A stretch of DNA of 64,000 nucleotides from Symsagittifera roscoffensis (GCF_963678635.1 NC_087069.1:38895076-38959075); one strand, 5' to 3'; positions 33,412-43,463 are shown, counted from the first letter of the stretch. The notes: generated by a model from the sequence alone, not told the origin. Numbers and translations are program-made.

Positions 33412-33730
33412 TCTCTGCAATCCGCAAGAGACCCTCTGCAATCCGCAACAGACACTCTGCAATCTGCAACCGACACTCTGCAATCTGCCACAGACACTCT
33501 GCAATCCGCAACAGATGCTCTGCAATCCGCCACAGACACTCTGCAATCTGCAACCGACACTCTGCAATCCGCTACAGACACTCTGCAATCCGCAACAGAT
33601 GCTGTGCAATCCGCCACAGACCCTCTGCAATCTGCAACCGACACTCTGCAATCCGCTACAGACACTCTGCAATCCGCAACAGATGCTGTGCAATCCGCTA
33701 CAGACCCTCTTCAAGCCGCAACAGATGAAT
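33412..33730. repeat. 21-bp minisatellite in the BEL/Pao leader
   Basis: About fifteen tandem copies of a 21-bp unit, CTGCAATCCGCAACAGACA plus two bases, occur with variation at a few positions (CAATCTGCAACCGACAC, CCGCTACAGAC, CCGCAACAGATGC). Because 21 is a multiple of three, most frames on both strands stay open and read as seven-residue repeats, but none begins with a convincing start. On the element strand the unit reads as a Cys/Gly/Leu-rich heptapeptide. Confidence 0.9.
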
Positions 33731-33854
33731 TCCGACCGACAGCACTCTGTTTGAGCCACCTGCTTTCGTACAACTCTGGGGATTCTGCCAACTACACTCG
33801 TGTCGGGAAAACTGTCCGAGAAAAAAATTGAAAGGGAACTATCATCGATCTCGT

Positions 33855-33872
33855 GTCCCTTGTGGGGCGCCA
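33855..33872 (-). other. Primer binding site of the BEL/Pao element
   Basis: Three bases inside the 5' LTR, the minus strand reads TGGCGCCCCACAAGGGAC. TGG is the complement of the CCA tRNA end, and TGGCGCC matches the acceptor end of Lys-type tRNAs. The exact tRNA cannot be settled without the host tRNA set. Confidence 0.7.
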
Positions 33873-34202
33873 AAATGTGCGCTCAATCTCCGTTATTTGG
33901 TAAAACTATGAAGTCGAATGCTTTGAATTATAAAGAGTATTTATCGGCAAAGACTCTCAGAAAAATCAATATTTTATCATAATTTTGGTCAAGCATAACA
34001 TCATATAACTTCAATTCTGAACTGTCCGTTTTTGGTACAAAACGGCGCAAGCTAGCCACAAGAACCGGTCGGTAATGTCCTTGAGACAAATTGCTCTTTT
34101 TGGCGGTCAACCTTAATCAAGGCTGAACCGAATTAGAACCAAAAAACAGTAAAAAACGGTCAAATGGGGCTATAGCCCCTCGGGTCTACATGTTTTAAGG
34201 TC

Positions 34203-34274
34203 TGCATATGGGGGGACTCGAACCCGGTTGACCGGCGTGAGAGACTTGTCTCTAGGCCGCTCGGCCAACTGTGC
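34203..34274 (-). other. tRNA-like sequence inside the 5' LTR
   Basis: It has an A box TGGCCGAGCGG and an exact B box GGTTCGAGTCC on the minus strand, 32 bp downstream of the TATA-like box. A Pol II start 25-30 bp after TATA would put this segment at or very near the 5' end of the element RNA. It is otherwise like the copy at 25035-25106. Confidence 0.7.
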
Positions 34275-34298
34275 TTATTGTTGTTACATTTTAGTTCA

Positions 34299-34306
34299 GT
34301 TTTATA
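34299..34306 (-). promoter_or_regulatory. TATA-like box of the BEL/Pao 5' LTR
   Basis: TATAAAAC occurs on the minus strand within GCATATAAAACTGAAC, in the 5' third of the LTR and upstream of the tRNA-like segment. It is repeated at 25131-25138 in the other LTR. Confidence 0.55.
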
Positions 34307-34611
34307 TGCATCTATACTCTACATTCTATACTCTACATTTGCATTGCAACAATCCATCTAATCTTAGTTCAAGTAATTTAGTCTAGTTGACTTGAAGCTT
34401 CGTAATTCAAAAACACAAATGGTCCAGCATGAGTTTTTGATTTCTCCTTGAAACTTAGGTCAAATTAGTAATTGATTTTTCTACCATCAAAAAAAGGGGA
34501 ATTCTCTAAGGAGGATTGGTTATAAGGTATAAGAAACGAATATGCAGAACCGTTAGTATAGGCAGTAGCGGGTTTAGGAGAGGCGGGGGCGGACCTTCCC
34601 TTTTCCTTGTT

Positions 34612-34974
34612 CAGGGGCGGACCTTCCCTCCTCCCCTTTGTGCTATTTTCAGATATCCATTTTTGGCTGACTGAGCTTAAAATTTTTCTAAACGCGATCT
34701 ATACTATTTTGAGGGCGGGGGGGGGGGGGGGAGCGCGCGCCGAAAAAACGCGATTTTTTGGTCGAAATTTTCCAAAAAGTGCCTAAAAACGTCTTTTTTT
34801 GCCTTTTTTGGCGCAGAAAAAACGGTCAAACTAGGCTCTTTATAGTGGTTGGGGAGCGCTCAGAAAAATCAATTTGGTGGACCTAACAGAAAAAGCTTGA
34901 CAAAATTTTCATTTTTTTGAAAATACGAACCCCTCCCCCCCCTCCATCGAGAAATTCCTAGCTCTGCGTCTGGG
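34612..34974. mobile_element. hAT-type MITE copy with CAGGGGCGGACC end
   Basis: The left end CAGGGGCGGACCTTCC and right end CTAGCTCTGCGTCTG form a diverged inverted repeat. The interior shares GAGCGCGCGCC, TTTTCCAAAAAGTGCC and GGACCTAACA-like segments with the copy at 12560-12917. An extra GGGGGCGGACCTTCCC lies at about 34584, just before the left end, suggesting a partial duplication of the terminus. Confidence 0.6.
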
Positions 34975-35659
34975 TATAGGCTTTTATAGTGGATGATTTT
35001 TTGTATTCTGAGATAACCATATGGTTTGGTTTGAAAAAAGCAATACCCATTTATTTTACTTTTAACCGACAACTAATTTAAAACTCTTGAAGCAACCTCA
35101 GTCAAAATGAACTGTGGTCATTTTCTGTAGATACTCATTATGATGTAATAGATATCTGAATCTCATGCTCATTGCAACAGAGTTAGTTTAATTGTCTATC
35201 ATCTTGTCTTTCAAAAATTTTCCGGATTTCTACAAAAAACAATCAGCCCAAATTTAGCCCCTGCCTATGGGTGTACGTAAAAAAATCAGAAAAAAGAAAA
35301 CAATTTACGCAAAAATTTTGGATTACGCAAAAAAAAGTCCAATAAAACACCGTTTTGTTGACATTTCATCTGAAATATTTCTATGGCAGTGAAATTCTGG
35401 GCAAAAAAAAATCTTGCCCTTTTACCCATTCCTAGTCATTTTGTGTGCTTATGTTGATAATTCAAGTAACATCGCTTATAGAACTTTTTTTAAAAAAAGG
35501 AATTGCCGCTGTTAGTGACCTGTCGCTTTGGACTTAACCAACTCCTGCCACCTGACTTGAATAACTTGAAGGTTTTAAATATTCAAGGGGATTATGACGT
35601 AGATAATTGGAACTATTAGTGAATTCAACTTCAATTGAACAGCGTTTAATTTTTTGTAG

Positions 35660-35798
35660 GCGTGAGGCTTCGTTTGTAGCTTACGAAGGAGACCGAAAGC
35701 TGTACAAAGTCACTTACGGAGACCCAAGGAAGCCCCCGAATGGTAAAAAGAAGAAGCAATCCCAGGCTATCAAGAATGAGTCGACTTCACAGCAAGAG
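35660..35798 (+). CDS. EF-hand gene exon 7 (codons 436-482)
   Basis: The acceptor is TTTTTTGTAG| and the donor CAGCAAGAG|GTTATT. It encodes REASFVAYEGDRKLYKVTYG followed by a Lys-rich tract (NGKKKKQSQ) and a Ser/Thr/Gln end. The phase matches exon 6 across a 12.3-kb intron that holds the BEL/Pao element. The donor GTTATT is weak, so the 3' border is less certain than the 5' one. Confidence 0.7.
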
Positions 35799-36852
35799 GT
35801 TATTTTTGAATATATGATATTATGATTTTGAACAAAATTTGAAAAAAGTCTCGAAAACATTTAATGCAATGCTTTGGCTGAAAAACGACTTGAGCAAAAA
35901 AAAACAACAGCTTTGAATTTGAAATCCAGCCTTGAAAAGAAACAGAGACCGTGAGATTTAGGAAAAAATCAGTGCATTGGTCCAAAACGTTTTCTGATTT
36001 TATCAAGAGTTTCTTTAAGTTTTGATCTGGAATCCGCGTCTTGGTCTAAATCCTAGGAAATTGCGGTTTTCTCCAACAAATTTTGAACAGTAACACAATG
36101 TCACTTTGCAACATGTCATTTAAGTCTTAGGAATTTTTAATGAAAATGTAAATTTTTTTGGTTCACAAGTGTTAGGAAGCTTTTGATATGCTTCCAACTT
36201 TTTGGCATATCGGCCTAAATAATAATAAATTAAAATCAAAACCAGCTGTAAATTGGCGCTTTCGTTTCAATAAATGAGCTCACCAAAAATTTAGTGATCA
36301 TTTTCCAAGTCATCAGAAAGAAAACAGTACTATGTGAAACAACGCTAACGCCTAAAAACCTTTCAAAGACTAAATGGGTAATGGGTTCAAATTTAGCAAT
36401 TGGAAAGTTTGAATATTCAAAACATTCTCTTTTCAAAAAACAAATTACACATAAATGCTCATTTTGAATTGAACAATCTGATTAAGAACACTTTTCATTG
36501 CCCAGTTTTATCAAAACTTAACCAATCGTGGTTGCTTCTTTTTACGAGTGATTTTCTCACTAGAGAAAATCAAACTTATTCGTAAGTTGGCCTGCGCAAA
36601 ACAGCAAGAACACAGACACGCGAGCGTCGCGAAACAGCAGTAAAAAATGATGAGCTAATTGAAATCCGTGGAGAGTACAGTCAGTGCATTTGATTGAAAA
36701 TGCTAGAATTATAAAATTTAATTGAGCAAAACACATCAAGAGTTGCAAAAGACATCAACAGTTGCAGTTGCAGGTGTAGTTGCCACTGCTGCGTTGCCTG
36801 TTACTGAAAACTGATACTCTCAACATGTCCCTCCTGCAAATAAAACGTAACA

Positions 36853-37341
36853 AGACTGCTCGTATCAGGGCGAAGCCTTGAATGTTCTGACTGCCATTTA
36901 AGGTCTATGGAGCAGTAGTAACATGAAAAAATTAAGTGTAATAGAAGAAAAAAAAATTCCCCACACGCCATATAAAAAAAAGAAAGTGATAGATTTCGCT
37001 CCTAGTAACAAATCAATTATGGCAATTAAGCTTCCTTCAACCAATTTGGAATGATTTCTAAGACAGAATAAATCTACGCTTACGGGTTAATAGCGCGAAA
37101 TATATCGCGCTTTAATTGTCCCAAATTGGCCAAAGTGTCAATATTTAAACCTCCAAAACTTTATAAAAAAACAATCACAGGTAAAATATCTTTTCAAATT
37201 TCAGCTCAGGAAAACAAAACTTTTCGAATGATATTTTAATATATCCGTCAAAAATGGCTAGTTAAAAAAGTCGAAATTTGTCTGATGAAAAAAAACCCAC
37301 CCCGAGCACAAATAATCCGTTACCTTCGTTAAGAAAGTCGA
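36853..37341 (-). repeat. Hairpin-ended repeat family, copy 1 (inverted)
   Basis: This is the reverse complement of 38206-38733. It carries CTGCTCGTATCAGGGCGAAG at one end and CCACCCCGAGCACAAAT with CGTTACCTTCGT at the other, with shared CATATAAAAAAAAGAAAGTGAT and GGTTAATAGCGCGAAATATATCGCGC segments. It is non-coding, probably a non-autonomous transposon. Confidence 0.7.
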
Positions 37342-37774
37342 AACAATGAGAACGACAACTCAATCACGCAAAAATATTGATGTAAAGTTCTCCGAGCTCC
37401 TTGCATTATTTGTATCGTTTTCTTTCTTTTTGTTTTGGTAGCAGAAGGGGACACCACGAACAATTTTTAAATCATAAACGTCCTGAAATGAGATAAATGC
37501 TTGAAAATTGTCTATTATCTTAGCAGATGAAATTTTGGAAATTATTCAAAAATATTTCTATCAATTCAATTCCATGTTTGTAAGTAACTCAAAAATATGC
37601 TTAAATTTATCTGTCTTTCCTTAGTAACAAAACAGAAGAAGGCTATAACCGCTTTTTAATATCAAGAACAAAATTGCTTTAGGTCCGAAAAATCACATTT
37701 AAGCCTATTTTTGATCCTTCATCAAGAATCTTTTAGATACTGATTTATCAGCATGGCAATGTTCTCTCACTTAC

Positions 37775-38188
37775 GAAAGTAACAAAAAATTTGTGCTCGG
37801 GTGGGTTTTTTTTTCTTCAGACAATTTTCGACTTTTTAATTAGCCATTTTTGAATGATTTTTTTATATCATTCAAAAGTTATTGTTGCCCTTAGCTTGAA
37901 TTTGAAAAGACATTTCACCTGTGATCATTTCACCTGTGATTTAATTCGTCTTAGAAATTGTTCCATATTGGTTAAAAATGCTAAGTTGCGTTAAATGATT
38001 TGTTACAAGGAGCGAAATCTATTCTTTTGTACTTTATATGGAGTGTGGGACGATGATTTTCATAAAAATTTCAAATTTTTGAACTTTTTTTTTCATTTTT
38101 TTTTCATTTTTTTTAATGTTATTTACTGCTTCATAAAACTTAAAAAGCAGTCGGAACTTTCAAGGTTTCGCTCTGATACGAGCAGTCT
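37775..38188 (+). repeat. Hairpin-ended repeat family, copy 2
   Basis: It begins ACGAAAGTAACAAAAAATTT with TGCTCGGGTGGG and ends with the degenerate hairpin AAGGTTTCGCTCTGATACGA followed by GCAG. It is shorter than copies 1 and 3, with an internal loss of the GCGC-rich part. Confidence 0.7.
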
Positions 38189-38205
38189 TGTTGTTCCGAC
38201 TTTCG

Positions 38206-38733
38206 ATACGAAAGTAACGGAATATTTGTGCTCGGGGTGGGTTTTTTTTCTTCAAACAAATTTCGATTTTTAACTAGCCATTTTTGACGGAATTTTTTTT
38301 ATAGATCATTCGAAAGCTATTGTTGTCCTGAGCTTGAATTTGAAAAGATATTTCACCTGTGATCATTTTTTATAAAGTTATGGGGGTTTAAAGACTGCCA
38401 TTTTGGCCAATTTGGGACAATTAACCCGCGATAATTTTCGCGCTATTAACGCGTCAGCGAGATTTAATCCGTCTTAGAAATCGTTGCAAATTGGTTCAAG
38501 GATGCTTTTATGCCATAATTGATTTGTTAATAGGCGCAAAATCTATCACTTTGTTTTTAATATGACGTGTGGGGGGATGTTTTTACATAAAATCTCAAAT
38601 TTTTTCAAATTTTTTTTAAAATTTTTTCTATTACATTGAAATTTTTCATGTTATTAATGCTCCATAGACCTTAAAAGGCAGTCGGAATATTCAGGGCTTC
38701 GCCCTGATACGAGCAGTTTTGTTCTTTTTAGGG
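38206..38733 (+). repeat. Hairpin-ended repeat family, copy 3
   Basis: It begins ATACGAAAGTAACGGAATAT, then TGCTCGGGGTGGG, and ends CAGGGCTTCGCCCTGATACG then AGCAG. Copies 1 and 3 form a large inverted repeat (arms about 490 and 530 bp) around copy 2. The end hairpin GGGC-TTC-GCCC also occurs alone near 41498. Confidence 0.75.
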
Positions 38734-41157
38734 CTGAGTTGATTAAAAATCAATGAATTACATCTAACAGATATTGTATAACAGCAAATTTTCCTTTATT
38801 TTTGTCATTTCAACCCATAACACTTTTTATTTGAGAGGTTTTAGAGTTTCATTTAGAGTTTGTTCATTTCTTCTTTGAATCAAATTAGCGAAACGCGAGC
38901 ATAAAAAATTAAATTGATTCAAAGCCCACCCGCATTCGGTGACTCAAAATTGTTTGGCTTCATTTTTCAAAATTAAGTGTCTTGTTTTTTTCTTTAACAT
39001 TACCGACGTCTCTTTGAAGTATTTATTTTTGGATTCAAAAGGCTAATTAAAATTGAATTGCTAAATTATTGAATTGGCATCATTTTGTAGTGGTTTTTTT
39101 GTAGATCAATCAAACGTCACGTACTTATATTGTATCTGTTAATCTGTCGGAAAATAAATGAAAGGAGCGAAACTGTGCGGGATGTAAGAAAATATCCAAT
39201 CCAAGGTCATAGTTTTATTCCATGAAAATGATCGGTACAACAAAATGAGAATGGTCAATCATTTTGCGTCTATTTTTGGCCACGAATTGCTAATTTCATA
39301 TGCTGGAATTAAATAAAATACCTAATTTATCTAAAAAGAGGCAAATAAGGAAAAATTTTGATATCTAAAATTTGTACTTAAAAAAAATAGCGCTTTAATA
39401 CAATTACTAGTAAACTTGAACCGCGATTAAACATTTCATGTAAAAAAGTTTGAAAGTTTTTTTTGTATTTTACGTACCGTGCATAAAATGTTTACACAGA
39501 AACATCGTGCACGAAACCATCTGTGAAATATTTTAATGTTAAGTAGTCTGGTAATTTTTGCGACAGTTTTCATTAGCATCGCTATCGCTTAGATTTCATT
39601 AAAACTAGAAAAAGTTTGTTAAATGGCTGAACAACAAAGCATATTACTCAACAGAGCATATGATAACTGCTTATTGGTTTCTGATTTTCAGATTGGTTTC
39701 TATGTTTTCAATCTGTTAATTTTTCGAAACTTTTCATCTGCAACGTTATCGTTTGAATTTCATTGAAAATTTAAAATGTTTTCTGGAAGCACTGAAGTAC
39801 TTCTCAATAAAACATAGAAAAAAATATGATAACTGATTTCTTGTATCTGACTTCGAAATTCACGAAGCCGACTGATATCTATGCCGTTCAATGGAAACAA
39901 AACAGCAGCTAAAAATAAAAACATTTTGGAAAGCCGTCAAGACTTTTTTAAGAATATCAGTTGTATGACTAAGAAAGAGTCACTCGGGTCTTACCATTTG
40001 ATTTTTTTGATAATTATTTTTGACAAATATTTTTTAAAGAGGGAGAAAGATAGTTTTTCTTTTTAAATTATCCGTGGGGACATATTACACTCTTCCTAAA
40101 CTCAATTACTTCTACCAAATCCAACTCGAGGTTCGATAACTTCAAAAAGGATTTTCAACAAATGTTTATCAATCTAGCTAACAAATGCGTAAAACAATTT
40201 TCATACTAAAAAACGATATTTCTGCCAACTAGAAAAGCTGTGTAAAACTTTTTATTGGTACAAAAGTCAAAGCAGTTTTCGCGAAACTTAACATAGAATG
40301 AACTTTGGCTGCGGTTTGAAATTTCTTAGCGTAATTTTACGTACGACCGTTCTTTTTGAAACTTTTTCACGGTCGAAAAAAAAACTTTTTAAGACAGAAG
40401 TCGGAGAGGAAATCATTATCGATTCGAGTTTAGAATCACAGACTTGTTTCATTTTAGTCTTCATAAATTCATGCATAACAATTCCAATCATTGAAATTGG
40501 GGAAGAATTTTGTAGTCGGGCGTTTTCTGAAGTTTTTTCATTTTTTCCTCGCAGAATCAGGTACTATAATTAATCATTGGATTAAATCAAGTGATATATC
40601 AAATTTTTTATTCGTGATTTGAAATATTTGCAAACACAAATTGAAAGTTGTCCCACAGTCGAGAAACACTGCCTTGAAATTTTTGACAATTCGTAGTGTA
40701 ATGTAATGTGATCGAGTATTGCAATGGAGTAAAGCTCGTTAGATGGAAAATTACTTTTTTAAGACTTCGAGCATAAAAAACATGGTTTTGCTAAAATGAA
40801 AACGAATTTTGGATGTTTCATTTAGCGTTTTTTTTGTTAAAATTTTTTTATAAAATTGAAGATATCGACTTCCTGAAATCAATTTAAAAATGTTTTTTAC
40901 CTATAAATCTTTTAGTCAAGTTCTGGACTAATATATTTGTTTTTTGATTTTTCAAACCCGATGTCGAAAGCGTAAATTACTTGTTCATGTTTTACAAATT
41001 AGACCGCCTTCAAAACTGATATGCGTGATACGAGGCTAGCAAGTTTGTCATATTAATTCCTTGTGTCAACTGAAAACTGAACTGGTAGTTTTGATATTTG
41101 CAGTTCAACTTTTAAAGTTTATCAATCATACTTTCTTCTGCAAAATCTTTTCAACTG
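38734..41157. other. Intron 7 portion without recognisable genes
   Basis: AT-rich sequence with short open frames of no recognisable content. Two related passages near 39590 and 39740 (CAGTTTTCATTAGC/CGTTATCG, TTTCATTAAAACTAG/TTTCATTGAAAATT, GATAACTG) suggest an old local duplication. Confidence 0.4.
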
Positions 41158-41374
41158 AAGTGATGAAGTGATTACCTCTCCGCCATTTAATCAAAAAGGT
41201 CGAATATTTGAGGCCCACGAGGACTCATGTTTGTTTGTTTGTGGGTTAAACATCTTAACCCAGTCCAGAAAAACTACCAAAAAATTGGATGTAAATTTTC
41301 ATCAGGGGCACAACTGCAGTTGTCCGTAAAGTGCTGAAGAGCTCGTGTGTCGGTCCTTTCCCTTGTGAATAACG
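41158..41374 (+). repeat. tRNA-derived SINE (second full copy, diverged)
   Basis: It follows the layout of 21221-21437: an A-box-like TGATGAAGTGATTACCTCTC, a B-box-like region around AAAAGGTCGAATATTTGAGG, then CCCAGTCCAGAAAAACTACC, CAGGGGCACAACTG and GAGCTCGTGTGTCGGTCC. It is clearly older, with several substitutions in both promoter boxes. Confidence 0.75.
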
Positions 41375-41489
41375 AGTCCTAACAAGTTCGAGTGTAGTTT
41401 CAAGTAAATCTTCGGCGGTTGAAAGAAAAAGGTATTTTGCCTGCGTTCTCTTTTAATCTAGTTGAGGGATTTTGATTTTTGCCAATTTG

Positions 41490-41515
41490 AAAATTCAGGG
41501 CTTTGCCCTGGTATA
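41490..41515 (+). repeat. Isolated GGGC-TTT-GCCC hairpin with GTATACGAAC tail
   Basis: TTCAGGGCTTTGCCCTGGTA followed by TACGAACAGG matches the terminus of the repeat family at 36853-38733. It is probably a 3' end fragment of another copy. Confidence 0.5.
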
Positions 41516-41661
41516 CGAACAGGCGCGGTGTCTAGAAAAAATTTAAGTTCAACGCCATGTTCTCAAAAATGTTGCGAAAAAACTAACAAAAGCAAGTTGG
41601 TTATCATATCGGTTCAAATATAAAAAAAGCTTCAACGTAGCTTATTTTTTGGCTCTTATAG

Positions 41662-41887
41662 GAGAACTCCACCTCAGATGCGAACAAATCCAGACTGAGT
41701 TCCAGCACTAAGAGCCCAACTAATGACGTCATGGCGAGGAGGAGAAAAGAGACGATTGCGATGAGGAGGAGACTGTTCAAGAGTAAACTCAACTCAGCCC
41801 CACCCGATGGCAGATCGAATGAGTCACAGAGGAGGGGGATGAGGGAGGAGGTGGAGGGAGGAAATTTTCACACGGTCGAGGAACACA
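41662..41887 (+). CDS. EF-hand gene exon 8 (codons 483-557)
   Basis: The acceptor is GGCTCTTATAG| and the donor GAACACA|GTGAGT. It encodes a Ser/Asn-rich start, a strongly basic MARRRKETIAMRRRLFKSKL segment and an Arg/Glu-rich end. It is GC-richer than its flanks, with a phase match on both sides. The basic stretch could be a nuclear-localisation or RNA/microtubule-binding patch; no domain is recognised. Confidence 0.8.
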
Positions 41888-41906
41888 GTGAGTGCATTTA
41901 TGATAT

Positions 41907-41927
41907 GTGTGTGTGTGTGTGTGTATT
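41907..41927. repeat. (GT)n microsatellite
   Basis: A pure GT dinucleotide run of about ten units lies just inside intron 8, some 20 bp after the exon 8 donor. Confidence 0.85.
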
Positions 41928-42076
41928 CGTTATATAATTTTCAAATATGCCTTCAATATTATCAGTATCTCCCTCTACCTCACACACCAATTATTTTCAA
42001 CTTTTCGACAGCTTTGTTTCACTTTTTTCAAATTCCAAAAAAATATATAAGAAAAAGTGTTCATCTGGTTTTAAAG

Positions 42077-42311
42077 CCGAAAGAGCAGACAGCAGAACAG
42101 ATTTCAAATCAGACAGAGAAGGAATTGAGACTCCGACTAGACGACACAAACACAATGACAGCGACAATCAGAACAGTAAGAGGCGGAACAAGAGTGCGGT
42201 CACGTGGTCAGAGACTAATCGACACCAGCAGGGGGAGAGGGAGTGGACGCCTGTACAGGTGGAGAGATACAGGGAGTTGGGAATGAGAAGGGCCGCTGAT
42301 ATACTCAATAG
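42077..42311 (+). CDS. EF-hand gene exon 9 (codons 558-635)
   Basis: The acceptor is TCTGGTTTTAAAG| and the donor CTCAATAG|GTGGGC. It encodes a very polar, Arg/Ser/Asp-rich segment (RTDFKSDREGIETPTRRHKH) followed by WSETNRHQQGEREWTPVQVE and a helix RYRELGMRRAADILNR. Of the two overlapping open frames here, this is the one whose phase agrees with exons 8 and 10. Confidence 0.75.
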
Positions 42312-42335
42312 GTGGGCGTTGAAATTGGTGACAAG

Positions 42336-42374
42336 CATAAACGTGCGTTTCAGGCCCTGAAACGCACGTTTATG
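42336..42374. repeat. Perfect 19-bp inverted repeat (cruciform)
   Basis: CATAAACGTGCGTTTCAGG, one spacer base, then its exact complement. It lies 25 bp after the exon 9 donor in intron 9. An RNA hairpin of this size could affect splicing. Confidence 0.85.
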
Positions 42375-42672
42375 TTTGTCTCAGGTCTTCCCTCACCATA
42401 TTTTGATTTAAAAAAACAATATATAACACAATTTTACCAAAAAAAAATTCAACTAGCACTTAATTGACTCTATAGTTAATTTTTGACTACTGGATGCAAA
42501 AATCAATATTCAGGAGACAAAAAACGGCAGAGAGTTTTGGAAAATTGCGTATATGAAGCAAAAAACAAACGATTGCTTTCTCCAAATTTTTTAAAAGAAT
42601 TGTAATTTTCAAACCCTACATCATTCTGAAGTTTGTAAATTTTCAAAAAAACACGCTTTTGTTTCGTTTCAG

Positions 42673-42812
42673 CCGGTCCCCTTCTGCTCCTCCAAGTGAA
42701 CCCGACATCCCGGATCCCCCCGAAAGTCCCTTCATCAGAACCCCCACCCCCACCAATGGAAACAACAACAACAACAATAACAATCAGCGAAGCCCCGTCT
42801 CGAAAGCTGCAG
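42673..42812 (+). CDS. EF-hand gene exon 10 (codons 636-682)
   Basis: The acceptor is TTTCGTTTCAG| and the donor AAAGCTGCAG|GTTAGT. It encodes a Pro/Ser-rich segment (SAPPSEPDIPDPPESPF) and a polyasparagine run of eight residues built from AAC/AAT codons, then RSPVSKAA. It is probably disordered. The AAC-rich tract is repeat-like and may vary in length between individuals. Confidence 0.8.
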
Positions 42813-43028
42813 GTTAGTTGATTCCGTTTTTTTGGTAGAAAAAAGTAAAATTTCACCAAACTCAACCAATGGTTGAGTTTTTGAAGCGGCGACATGACTT
42901 GAGTCATTAATAAAAATGGTATTTACTGCTTTTCGTAGATCAAAGGTCAATAAAATAAAAAAAAACAACAAACAAAACCAAACTTTTGGGGGAACTATTT
43001 CCCATGTGCAGACAGTTTTGGACCGTTG

Positions 43029-43438
43029 TGGAACCTGATCTAAACTACATTTTATGATTGGATAAATTAGATATTTTACCACTGTAAAGTATTTAATATT
43101 AACCAATCATGATCCATCTAACTAACAACCCACTTATTTGTAAGTGCTGAAATTACTTGTAATTTCAGCACCAGAGAGATTTGAATTTAACTTAGAAATT
43201 AGTTGCCTCTCCAAGAGAACTTCAGCAGCCGCAATAAACCAGTATACCCTAGATCTATTGAGCCTAGCAGAGACTAGTTAAACAACCTGAGACTAGATAG
43301 TATAAGAGTAAGATTAGGATCGGTATTAGACTAAGAAGTTGCACGAATCTATCCGGCCGAAAATAAGATAGCGTGACGAGCAGACGGTGTACCCTATCCG
43401 AAATTACTCTATGAGTTAACCACATCGGTTCTAACTCA
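43029..43438 (+). repeat. Env element 5' LTR
   Basis: 410 bp, starting TGGAACC and ending CTAACTCA. It contains a perfect 13-bp hairpin (GTGCTGAAATTAC, TT, complement; 43144-43171) and an AATAAA at 43233-43238. No unequivocal TATA box was identified. Confidence 0.93.
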
Positions 43439-43440
43439 TC

Positions 43441-43463
43441 TGGTGCGACCATAAGTCTCGAAC
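43441..43463 (+). other. Primer binding site of the env element
   Basis: Two bases after the 5' LTR the sequence TGGTGCGACCATAAGTCTCG followed by AAC is complementary to a tRNA 3' end finishing GGTCGCACCA and carrying a GTTCGA-type T loop. The length of the fit suggests a tRNA primer of 18 nt or more. The tRNA identity is not determined. Confidence 0.75.

Larger units (their letters stand above)
24710..34351 (-). mobile_element. BEL/Pao LTR retrotransposon, 9.6 kb, nearly intact
   Basis: The element is bounded by LTRs (24710-25183, 33876-34351) that start TGTGCGC and end GCAACA as read on the plus strand, with a 5-bp target duplication ATCCA on both sides (24705-24709, 34352-34356). It is read on the minus strand: 5' LTR, primer site, 2-kb leader with minisatellite, accessory ORF, gag-protease, in-frame TAG, RT-RNase H-integrase, polypurine tract, 3' LTR. 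The LTRs differ by one 2-nt indel and one substitution, so insertion was recent. Order RT-RNase H-integrase plus the DUF1758-type protease and DUF5641-type C-terminus place it in BEL/Pao. It lies antisense in intron 6 of the EF-hand gene. Confidence 0.93.
33876..34351 (-). repeat. BEL/Pao element 5' LTR
   Basis: This is a 476-bp repeat of 24710-25183. On the minus strand the TATA-like TATAAAAC is at 34299-34306, the tRNA-like segment at 34203-34274 and the palindrome GGGGCTATAGCCCC at 34166-34179. It should drive the element antisense to the host gene. Confidence 0.92.

Noticed and set aside
33412-33730. CRISPR array
   Set aside because: The units are contiguous 21-bp copies without unique spacers, and the DNA is animal nuclear DNA inside a retroelement leader.
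33277-33873. Long minus-strand frame through the 21-bp minisatellite as a Cys-rich repeat protein
   Set aside because: It begins with TTG inside the primer binding site, and the period of 21 keeps several frames open on both strands, so openness is not evidence of coding.
34203-34274. Genuine tRNA-Leu/Ser gene
   Set aside because: A and B boxes are present, but the anticodon arm is a closed palindrome without a 7-nt loop, acceptor pairing is poor, and the segment is part of both LTRs.
41888-42286. The other open frame over exon 9 (LRLRLDDTNTMTATIRTVRG)
   Set aside because: Its phase does not match exons 8 and 10; the frame chosen does and continues to a good donor.
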